Assembly (NCBI GenBank): GCA_025355745.1
Contig: JANXZA010000274.1
Span: 1 to 35,899, forward strand
Source of the DNA: Rhizobacter sp.
GTDB lineage: Bacteria; Pseudomonadota; Gammaproteobacteria; Burkholderiales; Burkholderiaceae_C
Length of the DNA stretch: 35,899 bases
Direction: 5' to 3'
The notes beneath the pieces were generated by a model, which saw nothing but the letters and a program-made list of their open reading frames with translations, was not told the DNA's origin and searched no databases. Positions 1 through 8,355 of this stretch are shown here, piece after piece. The stretch's first letter is position 1, and each line of letters starts with the position of its first letter. The position numbers and the translations under genes are program-made.

Positions 1-87
1 CTCCTTCCCATCCCGAACAGGACAGTGAAACGCCTCAGCGCCGATGATAGTGCGGGTTCCCGTGTGAAAGTAGGACATCGTCAGGCT
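1..87 (+). rRNA. rrf: 5S ribosomal RNA, 3' part (5' end outside window)
   Basis: The first 87 bases match the 3' three quarters of a betaproteobacterial 5S rRNA. They carry the conserved loop segment around CATCCCGAACAGGACAGTGAAA, the GCCGATGATAGTGCGGG helix region and the 3' end GTAGGACATCGTCAGGCT, which would pair with the missing 5' TGCCTGATGACC strand. The gene starts before the window. It is followed at once by a strong terminator, so this is the end of an rRNA operon transcribed rightward. Confidence 0.93.
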
Positions 88-95
88 ACTATTGA

Positions 96-129
96 AAAAC
101 GCCCCTCATCAATCGATGTGGGGCGTTTT
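96..129 (+). terminator. Rho-independent terminator of the rRNA operon
   Basis: AAAACGCCCC at 96-105 is the exact reverse complement of GGGGCGTTTT at 120-129. The stem is extended by CATC (107-110) with GATG (115-118) around a four-base loop. The T run closes the stem nine bases after the 5S 3' end. The A run on the left arm lets it act in both directions, so it could also stop leftward transcription from the serine hydrolase gene at 233-1639. Confidence 0.88.
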
Positions 130-232
130 GCTTGGTGCCACGAATCTCTATGCACCAACGAATCGGCCGAGTATCTCTAGCCATATCCAACCGTGCGCTG
201 ATTTCTTGAATCCTTATCGCCGTGCCCCGGCT

Positions 233-1639
233 TCATCGAGGCGAGCGCAACCTAATAATAGTTTCTGCGACAAGCGCCTCAAAGCCTTTCGTGCCGCCAT
301 GCGGCAAATGCGATCTCGCCATGCGCACGATGACCAACCGTTCGGACGGGATTACGGCGATGCGCTGTCCGAGATTGCCGACAGCAAAAAACGCATCTGC
401 AGGCAGTCCCGCTTTTATCCGGGCCGCAGCAGCCGGACTTCTGCCGTGGTTTGTCCACCATCCCGCGCCATAGGGTGCGCCGAGCGAGGGTGACGTCGAT
501 AGTTGCACCCAGCCTTCCGGAAGGATGCGCCGCCCACTGACGACACCGTCGTCGAGATACAGGCTGCCGAATCGCGCCCAATCGCGCGCGCTGGCCAGCA
601 TGTAATGCGCACCAATGGGCGTACCGGTGGCGTCCATCTCCAAGGTCACGCTGCGCATGCCCAGCACATCGAAAAGTTCGCGGAACGCGAAGCGCTGCAC
701 TGCATCAGCCGTTCCGCCGACGCGATCGCGAACGATGCGCGCCAGCAGATGCGTGCTGGCGCCGCTGTAGGACCAGCGCGTGCCCGGTACGGCCACGAGC
801 GCAGCGCGCTGCGCGTAGCCAGCCATGTCGGGCTCGTCGTAAAACATCTGGCTTGAAGGGTCAAAACCGCTGCCAGTCTCATCCAGCCCCAGCCCGCTGG
901 TCATGCGCATCAACTGCTCGACCGTGATGTTGCGGCGCAGGTCGGCGCTGCCGCCCCAAGCGGTCACCGAAGCCGGAGCATCCACGGCCAGCTTGCGCTC
1001 GCGTACGAGGATGCCGACCAAAGCGTTCATCACAGACTTGGTCATCGAAAAGCCGAGGATGGGCGTGTTGATGCCATACCCTTGCGCATAGCGCTCGGCA
1101 ATCACCCGGCCGTTGTGCACGATCACGACGGCCTTGGTGTTCGCGTATGGCGGTGACTGCGACTCTAGAAAGGCAGCGTCGAGCGCTGCCTTCAACCGCA
1201 AATCGGTCGCCTCGACGATCACTGGTCCGGCAATGGGCGGCAGCAAGGGCGCTACAGGCACTGCGCCGCTGCGTTTCGTCGTGGCAATCGGCTCATCGCC
1301 ATGCACCAGTACGCAACCGACGTCGTCACGAAACACTGCGCGGCTTGGCAGAGCGCCGAGCAGTGAAGCGCGCGCTTCGCGTCGGATGGGGTCGACGTGG
1401 TGGTGTACTGCCCACGCGATCCAGCGAAAGCCGGGGCGCGGCGCCAGGCTCTCAGCGAAGGCCTGCCCGGGGTCCAATTGCGACACGAAGGTTTCGGAGC
1501 ATAGGTCGTGGGCGGCCAATCCGGTGGCCGTGCGCAGGGCTCGGTCGGGCCGATAAATCATGCAGGCCACCACCGCTGCCGCGAGCGCAAACGCGGTCAC
1601 GACTAAGACGGTGGCGATGCGCCCGCGATTCCCGCGCAT
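233..1639 (-). CDS. Serine hydrolase of the beta-lactamase / CubicO family (class C type)
   Basis: This is a 468-residue protein. One N-terminal hydrophobic segment (about residues 9-27, ATVLVVTAFALAAAVVACMI) reads as a signal anchor or signal peptide, so the catalytic part should face the periplasm. The fold family is Pfam Beta-lactamase: the SxxK nucleophile motif is SMTK in GFSMTKSVMNALVG, the tyrosine motif is YSGAS, and an HGG element near the C-terminus stands where the KTG-like box is found. Relatives include 6-aminohexanoate-dimer hydrolase, esterases and D-aminopeptidases, so the substrate cannot be named. The start lies 22 bp after the stop of the upstream hydroxylase gene on the same strand, so the two may be cotranscribed. 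No strong ribosome site is seen; only a GGA lies near the ATG. A resistance role is not implied. Confidence 0.85.
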   Translation of the reverse strand: MRGNRGRIATVLVVTAFALAAAVVACMIYRPDRALRTATGLAAHDLCSETFVSQLDPGQAFAESLAPRPGFRWIAWAVHHHVDPIRREARASLLGALPSRAVFRDDVGCVLVHGDEPIATTKRSGAVPVAPLLPPIAGPVIVEATDLRLKAALDAAFLESQSPPYANTKAVVIVHNGRVIAERYAQGYGINTPILGFSMTKSVMNALVGILVRERKLAVDAPASVTAWGGSADLRRNITVEQLMRMTSGLGLDETGSGFDPSSQMFYDEPDMAGYAQRAALVAVPGTRWSYSGASTHLLARIVRDRVGGTADAVQRFAFRELFDVLGMRSVTLEMDATGTPIGAHYMLASARDWARFGSLYLDDGVVSGRRILPEGWVQLSTSPSLGAPYGAGWWTNHGRSPAAAARIKAGLPADAFFAVGNLGQRIAVIPSERLVIVRMARSHLPHGGTKGFEALVAETIIRLRSPR

Positions 1640-1661
1640 GATGTCCAGGGTCGACGCCGGC

Positions 1662-4013
1662 TCAGCCGATCGGCGACGAATCGAACTTGCCGTTCAGCGC
1701 ACGCCAGACCTGCGGCGCCGTCAGCGGCATTTGCAGCTGTTCAGCGGCACGCCCGAGCCCGGCGTGATCAAGTGCGTCGATCACCGCATTGACGACGGCC
1801 GGCGTTGCACCGATCGTACCCAGCTCGCCCACGCCTTTGACACCGAGCAGGTTCGTCAGGCACGGGATCGACGTGTCGAAGCCTGTCTTGAACATGGCGC
1901 TGCACAGGTCGGCGCGCGGCATCGCATAGTCCTGAAAACTGGCGGTCAGGATCTGGCCGCTGGCGCGGTCGTAGACGATCTGTTCGGTTAGCGCTTGCCC
2001 CAGCCCCTGCACCACGCCGCCCTCGATCTGGCCGGCGACGATGGTCGGGCTGACGACCCGGCCGATGTCGTTCACCGACGAATACGCCACCACATCGACA
2101 TGTCCGGTCAGCGGGTCGATCTCGACCTCGCAAACATGGCAAGCATTCGGCCAGGTCGGGCCGCCGACGGCGCTGGTCGAGTCGAGCCAAATTCGTTTCT
2201 CCGTTTGCCGGCCCGCCAGCTCGAACAGGCCGATGCCGACATCGGTGCCGACCACCTCGAAGCGGCCGTCGCGGTAGCCGATGTCGGCCGGCGCGACTTC
2301 GAGCGCCTCGCCGGCGAGTTGCTTGCTGTGTTCGATGCTGCGTTCGGACGCGACCTGCACCGCCGAGCCGCCTGTGAACAGCGATCGCGAGCCGGCGCTG
2401 CCGAAGCCGTTGGCGCGGTCGGTGTCGCCTTGCAGCACGCGGATGCGGTCCATGCTCACGCCGAACACGTCGACCGCGAGCTGCACATAGCTGGTCGCAA
2501 TGCCCTGGCCCATGCCCTGCGTTGCCGAGCCGATCTCGATGTAGCCGTCAGCGGTGATGTTGACCGTCACACGTTCTTCAAAGACATTGCCTCCGGTCCA
2601 TTCCAGAAACGTCGCGAGGCCGCGGCCGCGCAGCTTGCCGTGCCGCTCGGTGGCGGCGCGCCGGGCCTCGAAGCCAGCCCAGTCGGCGAGCGCCAGCCCT
2701 TGATCGAGGACCTGCTCGAAGCGCCCGCTGTCATACGTCTGCGCCAGCGCATTCTTGTACGGCATCTGCTCGGGTCGGATCAGGTTGCGGCGCCGCAGCT
2801 CGGCCGGGTCGAGCTTCATTTCACGTGCGGCCGCGTCGAACAGCCGCTCGGTGATGTAGATCGCCTCGGGCCGGCCGGCGCCGCGGTAGGCGCCGGTCGG
2901 CGTGGTGTTCGTCATCACGGCAAGAAAGTGCAGGTCGACCGTCGTGATGTCGTAGATGCTGGTCGACACCCACGGCCCGATCAGCAACTGGATCGCCACG
3001 CCCACGCCCATCGCATAGGCGCCGACATTGGCGAGCGAGCGCACGCGCATGGCGAGCACGCGGCCGGAAGCATCGAGCGCGAGTTCGGCGCGGCTCGTCA
3101 CGTCGCGCCCGTGAACGGCTGACAAGAACTCCTCGACCCGCTCTGCCTGCCAGCGCACCGGCCGCTGCAATGTGCGTGCGGCGTAGGCGACGACGATGTC
3201 TTCGGGGTGGATGCCGGTCTTCATGCCGAAGCCGCCGCCGACATCGCCAACCACCACGCGCACGTTCTCGGCCGTGAGCCCGGGGATGGCCTCGACCAGC
3301 GAGCCTCGCACACCCGTCGGCATCTGGCTGGCCAGGCGCACCGTCAGGCGCTGGCTCGCCGCATCGAAGGCCGCGATGATGCTGCGCGGCTCCATCGGGC
3401 TCGGTGCGAGGCGCTGGTTGACGAGGTCGAGGCTGACGACATGCGCGGCGCGCTCGAAGGCTGCGGCCGTCGCCGCCGCGTCACCATGACGCAGTTCGGC
3501 GGCGATGTTGTCGGGCGCCTCGGGACACAGAACCGGCGCCCCGGGCGAAATGGCTCGCACCGGGTCGACGACGGCCGGCAACTCGTCGTAGTCGACCATC
3601 ACGGCTTCGGCCGCATCCCGTGCCTGTTCGCGCGTTTGCGCCACCACGGCGACCACCGCCTCGCCGACAAATCGCACCACGCCCACGGCCAGCGCGTGGC
3701 GCAGCGCGGTGGCGGGAGGCTGACCGCCGGCGCGCGGAAAACCTGCCAGTTTGGGCATCGGCTTGACGCCGGCCTGCACCAGTTGGGCGCCGGTGTAGAC
3801 GGCCAGCACGCCCGGCATGCCGGCGGCTGCGGCCACATCGATGGACGTGATGCGTGCGTGCGCATACGGCGAGCGCAGGAACGCGATGTGGGTCTGGCCA
3901 GGCATCGGCACGTTGTCGGTGAAGAGGCCCGCGCCGATCAGCAGCGCTGCATCCTCGACCCGCTTCACCGCCTGGCCGCTGCCGAACCGGCCGGCATTGT
4001 TCGTCGTGTTCAT
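1662..4013 (-). CDS. Molybdenum hydroxylase large subunit (xanthine dehydrogenase / CoxL-type), stand-alone
   Basis: This 783-residue protein has the two-part architecture of aldehyde oxidase/xanthine dehydrogenase catalytic subunits. The N-terminal a/b-hammerhead region starts GRFGSGQAVKRVEDAALLIG. The molybdopterin-binding part holds GGGFGMKTG, AYRGAGRPE, a GQG segment (QGMGQGIATS) and the catalytic-glutamate motif GVGELGTIGA near the C-terminus. The loop AYRGAGR is the type seen in so-called form II CODH and general hydroxylases; true CO dehydrogenase (form I) has AYxCSFR. A role on an aldehyde or N-heterocycle is therefore likelier than CO oxidation, but the substrate is unknown. I chose ATG at 4013 because the protein then begins MNTTNNAGRFGSG. 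The frame stays open to 4199, but that would overlap the DUF2905 gene. The FAD and 2Fe-2S partner subunits are not adjacent. Confidence 0.9.
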   Translation of the reverse strand: MNTTNNAGRFGSGQAVKRVEDAALLIGAGLFTDNVPMPGQTHIAFLRSPYAHARITSIDVAAAAGMPGVLAVYTGAQLVQAGVKPMPKLAGFPRAGGQPPATALRHALAVGVVRFVGEAVVAVVAQTREQARDAAEAVMVDYDELPAVVDPVRAISPGAPVLCPEAPDNIAAELRHGDAAATAAAFERAAHVVSLDLVNQRLAPSPMEPRSIIAAFDAASQRLTVRLASQMPTGVRGSLVEAIPGLTAENVRVVVGDVGGGFGMKTGIHPEDIVVAYAARTLQRPVRWQAERVEEFLSAVHGRDVTSRAELALDASGRVLAMRVRSLANVGAYAMGVGVAIQLLIGPWVSTSIYDITTVDLHFLAVMTNTTPTGAYRGAGRPEAIYITERLFDAAAREMKLDPAELRRRNLIRPEQMPYKNALAQTYDSGRFEQVLDQGLALADWAGFEARRAATERHGKLRGRGLATFLEWTGGNVFEERVTVNITADGYIEIGSATQGMGQGIATSYVQLAVDVFGVSMDRIRVLQGDTDRANGFGSAGSRSLFTGGSAVQVASERSIEHSKQLAGEALEVAPADIGYRDGRFEVVGTDVGIGLFELAGRQTEKRIWLDSTSAVGGPTWPNACHVCEVEIDPLTGHVDVVAYSSVNDIGRVVSPTIVAGQIEGGVVQGLGQALTEQIVYDRASGQILTASFQDYAMPRADLCSAMFKTGFDTSIPCLTNLLGVKGVGELGTIGATPAVVNAVIDALDHAGLGRAAEQLQMPLTAPQVWRALNGKFDSSPIG

Positions 4014-4063
4014 CGTCGCTGTGCCTGTACTGGAAAGAATCGTTGATCGTAGCGGGGTCGCCG

Positions 4064-4258
4064 TTAAAGGAACTTCGCAATGCCCATCGCGAGCAGGCTC
4101 AACACGACGCTGCTGGCGAACGGCACGAACCACTCGCGGCCGAGGAAACGGAAGCGGAAGTCGCCCGGCAGCAGGCCCAGGCCGAGCTTCTCCAGCCACG
4201 GGCGCAGGCCGCTGAAGATCATCAGCGCGATGAACACGATGAGGAGCCAGCGGATCAC
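4064..4258 (-). CDS. DUF2905 family small membrane protein
   Basis: This is a 64-residue protein with two predicted membrane segments: residues 4-18 (WLLIVFIALMIFSGL) and the C-terminal third (FASSVVLSLLAMGI). Between them is the family signature of DUF2905, a short loop reading LGLGLLPGDFRFRFLGREW. The function of the family is unknown. I chose the GTG at 4258 because GGGAG stands eight bases before it and family members usually begin M-I/L-R-W; another GTG at 4282 would add eight residues. It lies 42 bp after the midA-like gene on the same strand and 50 bp before the hydroxylase start, so all may share one transcript. Confidence 0.85.
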   Translation of the reverse strand: MIRWLLIVFIALMIFSGLRPWLEKLGLGLLPGDFRFRFLGREWFVPFASSVVLSLLAMGIAKFL

Positions 4259-4300
4259 GCTGGCGACTCCCAATCCCGCCACCGAATCACGACTTCGCCT

Positions 4301-5494
4301 TCACAGCGTGTGCGTCCGGTCGCCGCGCGCGAAGCCGATGGCCGTTGCGCTGAATGCCGGATCGCAGCCTTTCGCGAAGCCGATCACTTTGAACAACTCG
4401 CCCATCTCGTGTTCGGTCAGCAGCTTCTGCGTGTTCGCGGTCGTCTTCATGTCGGCGCCTTGCAACAGATCGAGGATGCCGCAATTCATCAGGAAGTGGG
4501 CTTGCGTTGTGTAGCCGATCACCTCCAGGCCGGCGCCCTGCGCCGCCAGTGCAAGGGCGGTGAAGTCGATGTGCGCGGTGATGTCCTTCGCGCCCACATC
4601 GAGCAGCGGGTCGGCGTCGGCGCGGTGGGCGCGGTGGCACATCAAGGTACCGCCACTGCGCTGCGGGTGGTAGTACTCGGCCTGCGGAAAACCGTAGTCG
4701 ATGAAGAACGCCGCGCCGCGCGTCAGGCGCTCACCGAGCGTGGCGACGAAGGCCTCGGCCTGGGGGTGAATCTCGGTCACGGCGCCGGGCGGGAAGGCGG
4801 TGTCGCACGGTGGGCGCATTGGGGTCGGGCGGGTTGACCACGCGAAGGCCGACGTGGTCGATGCGGTCGTTGGATCGTCCGCACTCGTTCTCGAATTGGA
4901 CGCCGAATTCACACTCCCAGTTGCCGCCACATCAACCACCACGCCGCGTTCAAACCATTCGGCGCCGTCGAACTCCAGCAGTTGCACCGGCATCGCGTCC
5001 AGCACTTCGTTGCCGATGACAACGCCCTTCATCTGATCGGGCAGCGCGTCCACCCATTGCACCCGCAGCGTCGCGTCGTGCGCCACGAGCCGCTCCCGCT
5101 GGCGCTCGCGCAACACGCCCGACAGCTCGACGATGCGGTAGCGCCGCACCGCCTGCCCCATGCCGGCCAGTGCGTCGAGCAATTGCGCGGCGAGCGCGCC
5201 CGAGCCCGCGCCGAACTCCCACAGCTCGTCGGTGCCGCTTGCGTTCAAGGCCTGCGCCACCTGGCGCGCCAGCGCCGCGCCGAACAAGGGCGACAGCTCC
5301 GGCGCGGTGACGAAGTCGCTGCCCGACTGCGGTAGCGTGCCGAACTTGCGGCCGGGGTTGGCGTAGTAGCCGAGGCCGGGCGCGTACAGCGCCATTGCCA
5401 TGAAGCGATCGAACGGCAGCCAGCCGCCGTTGCGCTCGATGGCCGTGCGGATCAGTCGGGTCAGGGTGGCCGATACACTGGTGTCGTGATGCAT
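4301..5494 (-). CDS. SAM-dependent methyltransferase, MidA/NDUFAF7 family (COG1565)
   Basis: This is a 397-residue protein. The N-terminus carries the family signature FMAMALYAPGLGYYANPGRKFG and SGSDFVTAPELSPLFG. The SAM-binding glycine motif is LWEFGAGSGALAAQLL. Further family marks are VIGNEVLDAMPVQL, LTEIHPQ-like (VTEIHPQAEAF), FFIDYGFPQAEYYHPQRSGGTL and the DITAHIDF segment. The mitochondrial homologue NDUFAF7 dimethylates an arginine in a complex I subunit; in bacteria the target is not established. The segment around residues 215-240 is a Ser/Thr-rich insertion (SNSRTSADDPTTASTTS) unlike the rest of the protein. The start is uncertain: ATG 5494 abuts GAGGAG with no spacer, while ATG 5515 would overlap the start codon of the divergent reductase gene. 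Confidence 0.88.
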   Translation of the reverse strand: MHHDTSVSATLTRLIRTAIERNGGWLPFDRFMAMALYAPGLGYYANPGRKFGTLPQSGSDFVTAPELSPLFGAALARQVAQALNASGTDELWEFGAGSGALAAQLLDALAGMGQAVRRYRIVELSGVLRERQRERLVAHDATLRVQWVDALPDQMKGVVIGNEVLDAMPVQLLEFDGAEWFERGVVVDVAATGSVNSASNSRTSADDPTTASTTSAFAWSTRPTPMRPPCDTAFPPGAVTEIHPQAEAFVATLGERLTRGAAFFIDYGFPQAEYYHPQRSGGTLMCHRAHRADADPLLDVGAKDITAHIDFTALALAAQGAGLEVIGYTTQAHFLMNCGILDLLQGADMKTTANTQKLLTEHEMGELFKVIGFAKGCDPAFSATAIGFARGDRTHTL

Positions 5495-5513
5495 CTCCTC
5501 ATTGTAGAAACCC

Positions 5514-6311
5514 ATGCCGGAATCCAGCCCTCCGGGTTCTGAACCCACCCGCCGCGTCGTGCTGGTCACCGGGGCTGCGAAGCGGCTCGGCCGCGCGATG
5601 GCGCTTGAGTTGGCGCAGCACGGCTTCGACATCGCGGTGCACTATCGCCATTCGCAGGCCGACGCGCTGGCCACGGTAAATGAGGCGATGGCGCTTGGCG
5701 CGGCAGCGCACCCGTTTGCGGCCGACCTGTCAAACGAGGCCGAATGCCGCGCGCTGGTGCCGGCGGTGGTGGCGCACTTCAAGCGGCTCGACGCGGTGGT
5801 GAACAGCGCGGGCGCGTTCGAGCACGACGACCCCGCCAGCTTCAGCATCGCCGCGATGGAGCTGCACTGGCGCGCCAACACCGCGCCGGCCGTGTTGCTG
5901 GCGCAGGCACTGCATGCGCATCTGGCCGGATGCGTTGAGGTGGGCTGCGTCGTCAACCTGCTCGACCAGAAGCTCTGGAACCCGAACCCCGACTACTTCT
6001 CGTACACCTTGTCGAAGGCGGCGCTGCAGGCCGCCACCGTGATGCTCGCGCAGGCGCTTGCGCCGCAGGTCCGGGTCTGCGGTGTGGCCCCGGGCGTGAC
6101 CCTGCTGTCGGGGCCGATGAGCGAGGCCGAGTTCGCCGCCGCGCACACGATGACGCCGTTGCAGCGCTCGTCCACGCCCGACGACATCGCCCGCGCGGTG
6201 CGCTTCCTGATCGAGTCACCGGCGATCACCGGCACCACCTTGCTGGTCGATGGCGGCCAGCACCTGAGCGCCCAGCCACGCGATGTGATGTTCCTTGCCA
6301 ACGGCGCCTGA
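5514..6311 (+). CDS. folM: Pteridine reductase-like short-chain dehydrogenase (PTR1/FolM type)
   Basis: This is a 265-residue SDR. The NADPH-binding motif is TGAAKRLGRAMA, where the TGxxKRLG form is typical of pteridine reductases. The catalytic residues read D-x12-Y-x3-K: the Asp is in VNLLDQKLW, and the Tyr and Lys are in YTLSK. An Asp in place of the classical SDR Ser, thirteen residues before the Tyr, is the PTR1 arrangement. The C-terminus has the SDR signature ITGTTLLVDGGQHL. The likely reaction is reduction of dihydropterins (dihydromonapterin or dihydrofolate) to tetrahydro forms in the cytoplasm. The neighbour 63 bp downstream is dihydroneopterin aldolase, which fits pterin metabolism. 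The symbol folM is by functional analogy; this branch of SDRs is often annotated only as SDR family oxidoreductase. Confidence 0.85.
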   Translation: MPESSPPGSEPTRRVVLVTGAAKRLGRAMALELAQHGFDIAVHYRHSQADALATVNEAMALGAAAHPFAADLSNEAECRALVPAVVAHFKRLDAVVNSAGAFEHDDPASFSIAAMELHWRANTAPAVLLAQALHAHLAGCVEVGCVVNLLDQKLWNPNPDYFSYTLSKAALQAATVMLAQALAPQVRVCGVAPGVTLLSGPMSEAEFAAAHTMTPLQRSSTPDDIARAVRFLIESPAITGTTLLVDGGQHLSAQPRDVMFLANGA

Positions 6312-6374
6312 GCCGTTCGCGATTCGTCCCCGAGTCGGTCTTCAAGACACCCCCCAGACACAGCAAAGGTCATG

Positions 6375-6773
6375 ATGCAAAGCCTCCTCAGCCACCCGAG
6401 TCTGATGGACTGCCGGCGCCTGTTCCTGCGCAACTTCGAGGTCTCGATCAACATCGGCGTGCATGCGTTCGAGAAGACCGGTGAACAGCGCGTGCTGATC
6501 AACGTTTCGCTCTACATCCCGCTGGGCGTGTCGACACCGAAGGCCGATGAGCTCGACGAGGTGGTCGACTACGACTTCATTCGCCGCAGCGTTGCGCAGC
6601 GCGTCTCGAAGGGCCACATCCACCTGCAAGAGACGCTGTGCGACGACCTGCTGGCCGCGATGCTGGCGCACCCGAAAGTGCGCGCAGCCCAGGTCTCGAC
6701 CGAGAAGCCGGATGTGTACCCCGATTGCGAATCGGTCGGCTGTGAAGTCTTCGGCTTGAAGGCGCTTTCGTGA
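6375..6773 (+). CDS. folB: Dihydroneopterin aldolase
   Basis: This is a 132-residue protein of the FolB/FolX tunnelling fold. It should cleave 7,8-dihydroneopterin to 6-hydroxymethyl-dihydropterin and glycolaldehyde in folate synthesis. The substrate-binding glutamate lies in [15 protein letters not shown] and the catalytic lysine in [23 protein letters not shown] corresponds to the conserved YADI-like helix start. Two ATG codons lie at 6372 and 6375; AAAGG at 6365-6369 has the better spacing (five bases) to 6375. The stop TGA overlaps the GTG start of ttcA in GTGA, implying translational coupling. An epimerase activity (FolX) cannot be excluded from sequence. Confidence 0.9.
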   Translation: MQSLLSHPSLMDCRRLFLRNFEVSINIGVHAFEKTGEQRVLINVSLYIPLGVSTPKADELDEVVDYDFIRRSVAQRVSKGHIHLQETLCDDLLAAMLAHPKVRAAQVSTEKPDVYPDCESVGCEVFGLKALS

Positions 6774-7690
6774 GCGCTCAAAGCGCCATGAGTGCCGTGC
6801 TCGACGCGCCGCCGAAGGAGAGGCTGCCGGTCGAACTGGCCAGGCTCTCGAAGCGCCTGCACCGCCAGGTCGGCCAGGCCGTGGTCGACTTCAACATGAT
6901 CGAAGCCGGCGACAAGGTCATGGTCTGCGTCTCGGGCGGCAAGGACAGCTACGCGCTGCTCGACATCCTGATCAGCCTGCGTGCCCGCGCGCCGATCCAC
7001 TTCGACATCGTGGCGGTCAACCTCGACCAGAAGCAGCCCGGCTTTCCCGGGCACGTGCTGCCCGACTACCTGCGTCGCCTCGGCGTGCCCTTCCACATCG
7101 AGCACCAGGACACCTACTCGATCGTCAAGCGCGTGATCGCCGAAGGCAAGACGATGTGCAGCCTGTGCTCGCGGCTGCGGCGCGGCATCCTGTACCGCGT
7201 GGCCGGCGAACTCGGCGCGACCAAGATCGCACTCGGCCATCACCGTGACGACATGTTGCAAACCTTGTTGATGAACATGTTCTTCGGTGCCAGACTGAAG
7301 GGCATGCCGGCCAAGCTCGTCAGTGACGACGGCAAGAACATCGTGATCCGCCCGCTCGCCTACGTGAATGAAGTCGACCTCGAACGCTGGGCCGTGCACC
7401 GGGCGTTTCCGGTCATTCCGTGCACGCTGTGCGGCAGCCAGCAAAACCTGCAACGGGTGCAGACGAAGCAGCTGCTGCGCGACTGGGACAGCCGGTTTCC
7501 GGGCCGCGTCGAGAACATGTTCAAGGCGATGGGCAATGTCGTCCCGTCGCATCTGATGGACCGGAACCTCTACCCGTTTGCCGGCCTCCAAGCGACTGGC
7601 GTGACCGACTCCGGCGGCGATCACGCCTTTGACGGCGATGATTGCGGGCCCGCTCCGGCGGCCGCGATCAAGATCCACCACTCCCCCTGA
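6770..7690 (+). CDS. ttcA: tRNA 2-thiocytidine(32) synthetase TtcA
   Basis: This is a 306-residue cytoplasmic enzyme that thiolates C32 of certain tRNAs using ATP, a sulfur donor and a 4Fe-4S cluster. The PP-loop is [11 protein letters not shown] (about residue 53). Two CxxC motifs, [11 protein letters not shown] and [12 protein letters not shown], supply cluster cysteines in the family. Other family marks are [19 protein letters not shown] and [11 protein letters not shown]. The GTG at 6770 is preferred over the ATG at 6788 because GAAGG stands seven bases before it and it overlaps the folB stop by four bases. In many betaproteobacteria ttcA follows folB, so linkage to pterin genes is a conserved order rather than proof of a shared pathway. 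Confidence 0.96.
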   Translation: MSAQSAMSAVLDAPPKERLPVELARLSKRLHRQVGQAVVDFNMIEAGDKVMVCVSGGKDSYALLDILISLRARAPIHFDIVAVNLDQKQPGFPGHVLPDYLRRLGVPFHIEHQDTYSIVKRVIAEGKTMCSLCSRLRRGILYRVAGELGATKIALGHHRDDMLQTLLMNMFFGARLKGMPAKLVSDDGKNIVIRPLAYVNEVDLERWAVHRAFPVIPCTLCGSQQNLQRVQTKQLLRDWDSRFPGRVENMFKAMGNVVPSHLMDRNLYPFAGLQATGVTDSGGDHAFDGDDCGPAPAAAIKIHHSP

Positions 7691-7716
7691 TGCCGGGCAC
7701 GACACTGGAGACGACC

Positions 7717-8346
7717 ATGCTTCGATTCCTGACCCTTGCAGCCCTTCCCGCCGTGGCGCTGTCGCTCGCTGGCTGCGCCGCCATGAACAACCTCAACAAC
7801 GAGGTTTCGACCTACGGTGCCTGGCCCGGCGAGCGCACGCCGGCGAGCTATGTCTTCGAGCGCCTGCCATCGCAGCAGGCGCACCCGGAACAGCAGCAGC
7901 TGCTCGAAGATGCGGCGCGTGGCGCGGTCGAAGGTGCCGGCTTCGTGGCGGCGGCTGACCCGAAGAATGCCGAATACCTCATGCAGCTCGGCGCGCGCGT
8001 CAGCAGCGATGGGCCGTGGTACGACAACGACCCGATCTTCTGGCACGGCGGCTTGCGCTATGGCTACGGTCGCTATGGCTACGGCCGCTGGGGGCGTGGC
8101 CCGTTCGGCTTCGGCTCCGGGTTCGGTACCGGCTTCGACAACTCGACCAGTTTCGATCGTGAAGTGGCGCTGCTGATCCGCGACCGCAAGACCGGCCAGT
8201 TGCTGTATGAGGCGCGGGCCAGCAACAGCGGGCCGTCGTCGTCGATCGACCGGCTGCTGCCGCCGATGTTCCGGGCCGCGATGACCAACTTCCCCGGCGC
8301 CGGCCCGAACCCGCGCACCGTCACCGTCCCGTTGTCGGCGAACTGA
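7717..8346 (+). CDS. DUF4136-type lipoprotein
   Basis: This is a 209-residue protein. The N-terminus is a lipoprotein signal peptide ending in the lipobox LSLAGC (Cys at about residue 18). A DUF4136-like domain follows, with the typical YVFERLPSQQA, LLEDAARGAVEGAGF and EVALLIRDRKTGQLLYEARA segments. The middle (about residues 112-145) is rich in Gly, Tyr, Arg and Phe. GGAG at 7707-7710, six bases before ATG 7717, fixes the start; an open frame upstream to 7642 overlaps the end of ttcA and is not needed. The function of the family is unknown; it is expected in the outer or inner membrane facing the periplasm. The gene ends nine bases from the stop of the convergent lipoprotein gene. Confidence 0.87.
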   Translation: MLRFLTLAALPAVALSLAGCAAMNNLNNEVSTYGAWPGERTPASYVFERLPSQQAHPEQQQLLEDAARGAVEGAGFVAAADPKNAEYLMQLGARVSSDGPWYDNDPIFWHGGLRYGYGRYGYGRWGRGPFGFGSGFGTGFDNSTSFDREVALLIRDRKTGQLLYEARASNSGPSSSIDRLLPPMFRAAMTNFPGAGPNPRTVTVPLSAN

Positions 8347-8355
8347 GCGGCGTCG

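Noticed and set aside
92-493. Open frames just after the 5S gene
   Set aside because: They start inside the terminator or run opposite the serine hydrolase C-terminus; no ribosome site or domain.
1995-3122. Open frame of 375 codons opposite the molybdenum hydroxylase
   Set aside because: No start context, no domain, and the opposite frame has all hydroxylase motifs.
1662-4013. Carbon monoxide dehydrogenase (CoxL)
   Set aside because: The active-site loop is AYRGAGR, not the AYxCSFR of form I CO dehydrogenase, and CoxM/CoxS are absent.
4014-4199. Longer N-terminus for the molybdenum hydroxylase
   Set aside because: The extra 62 residues are Pro/Arg-rich, lack homology to the fold and overlap the DUF2905 gene; ATG 4013 starts just before the conserved domain.
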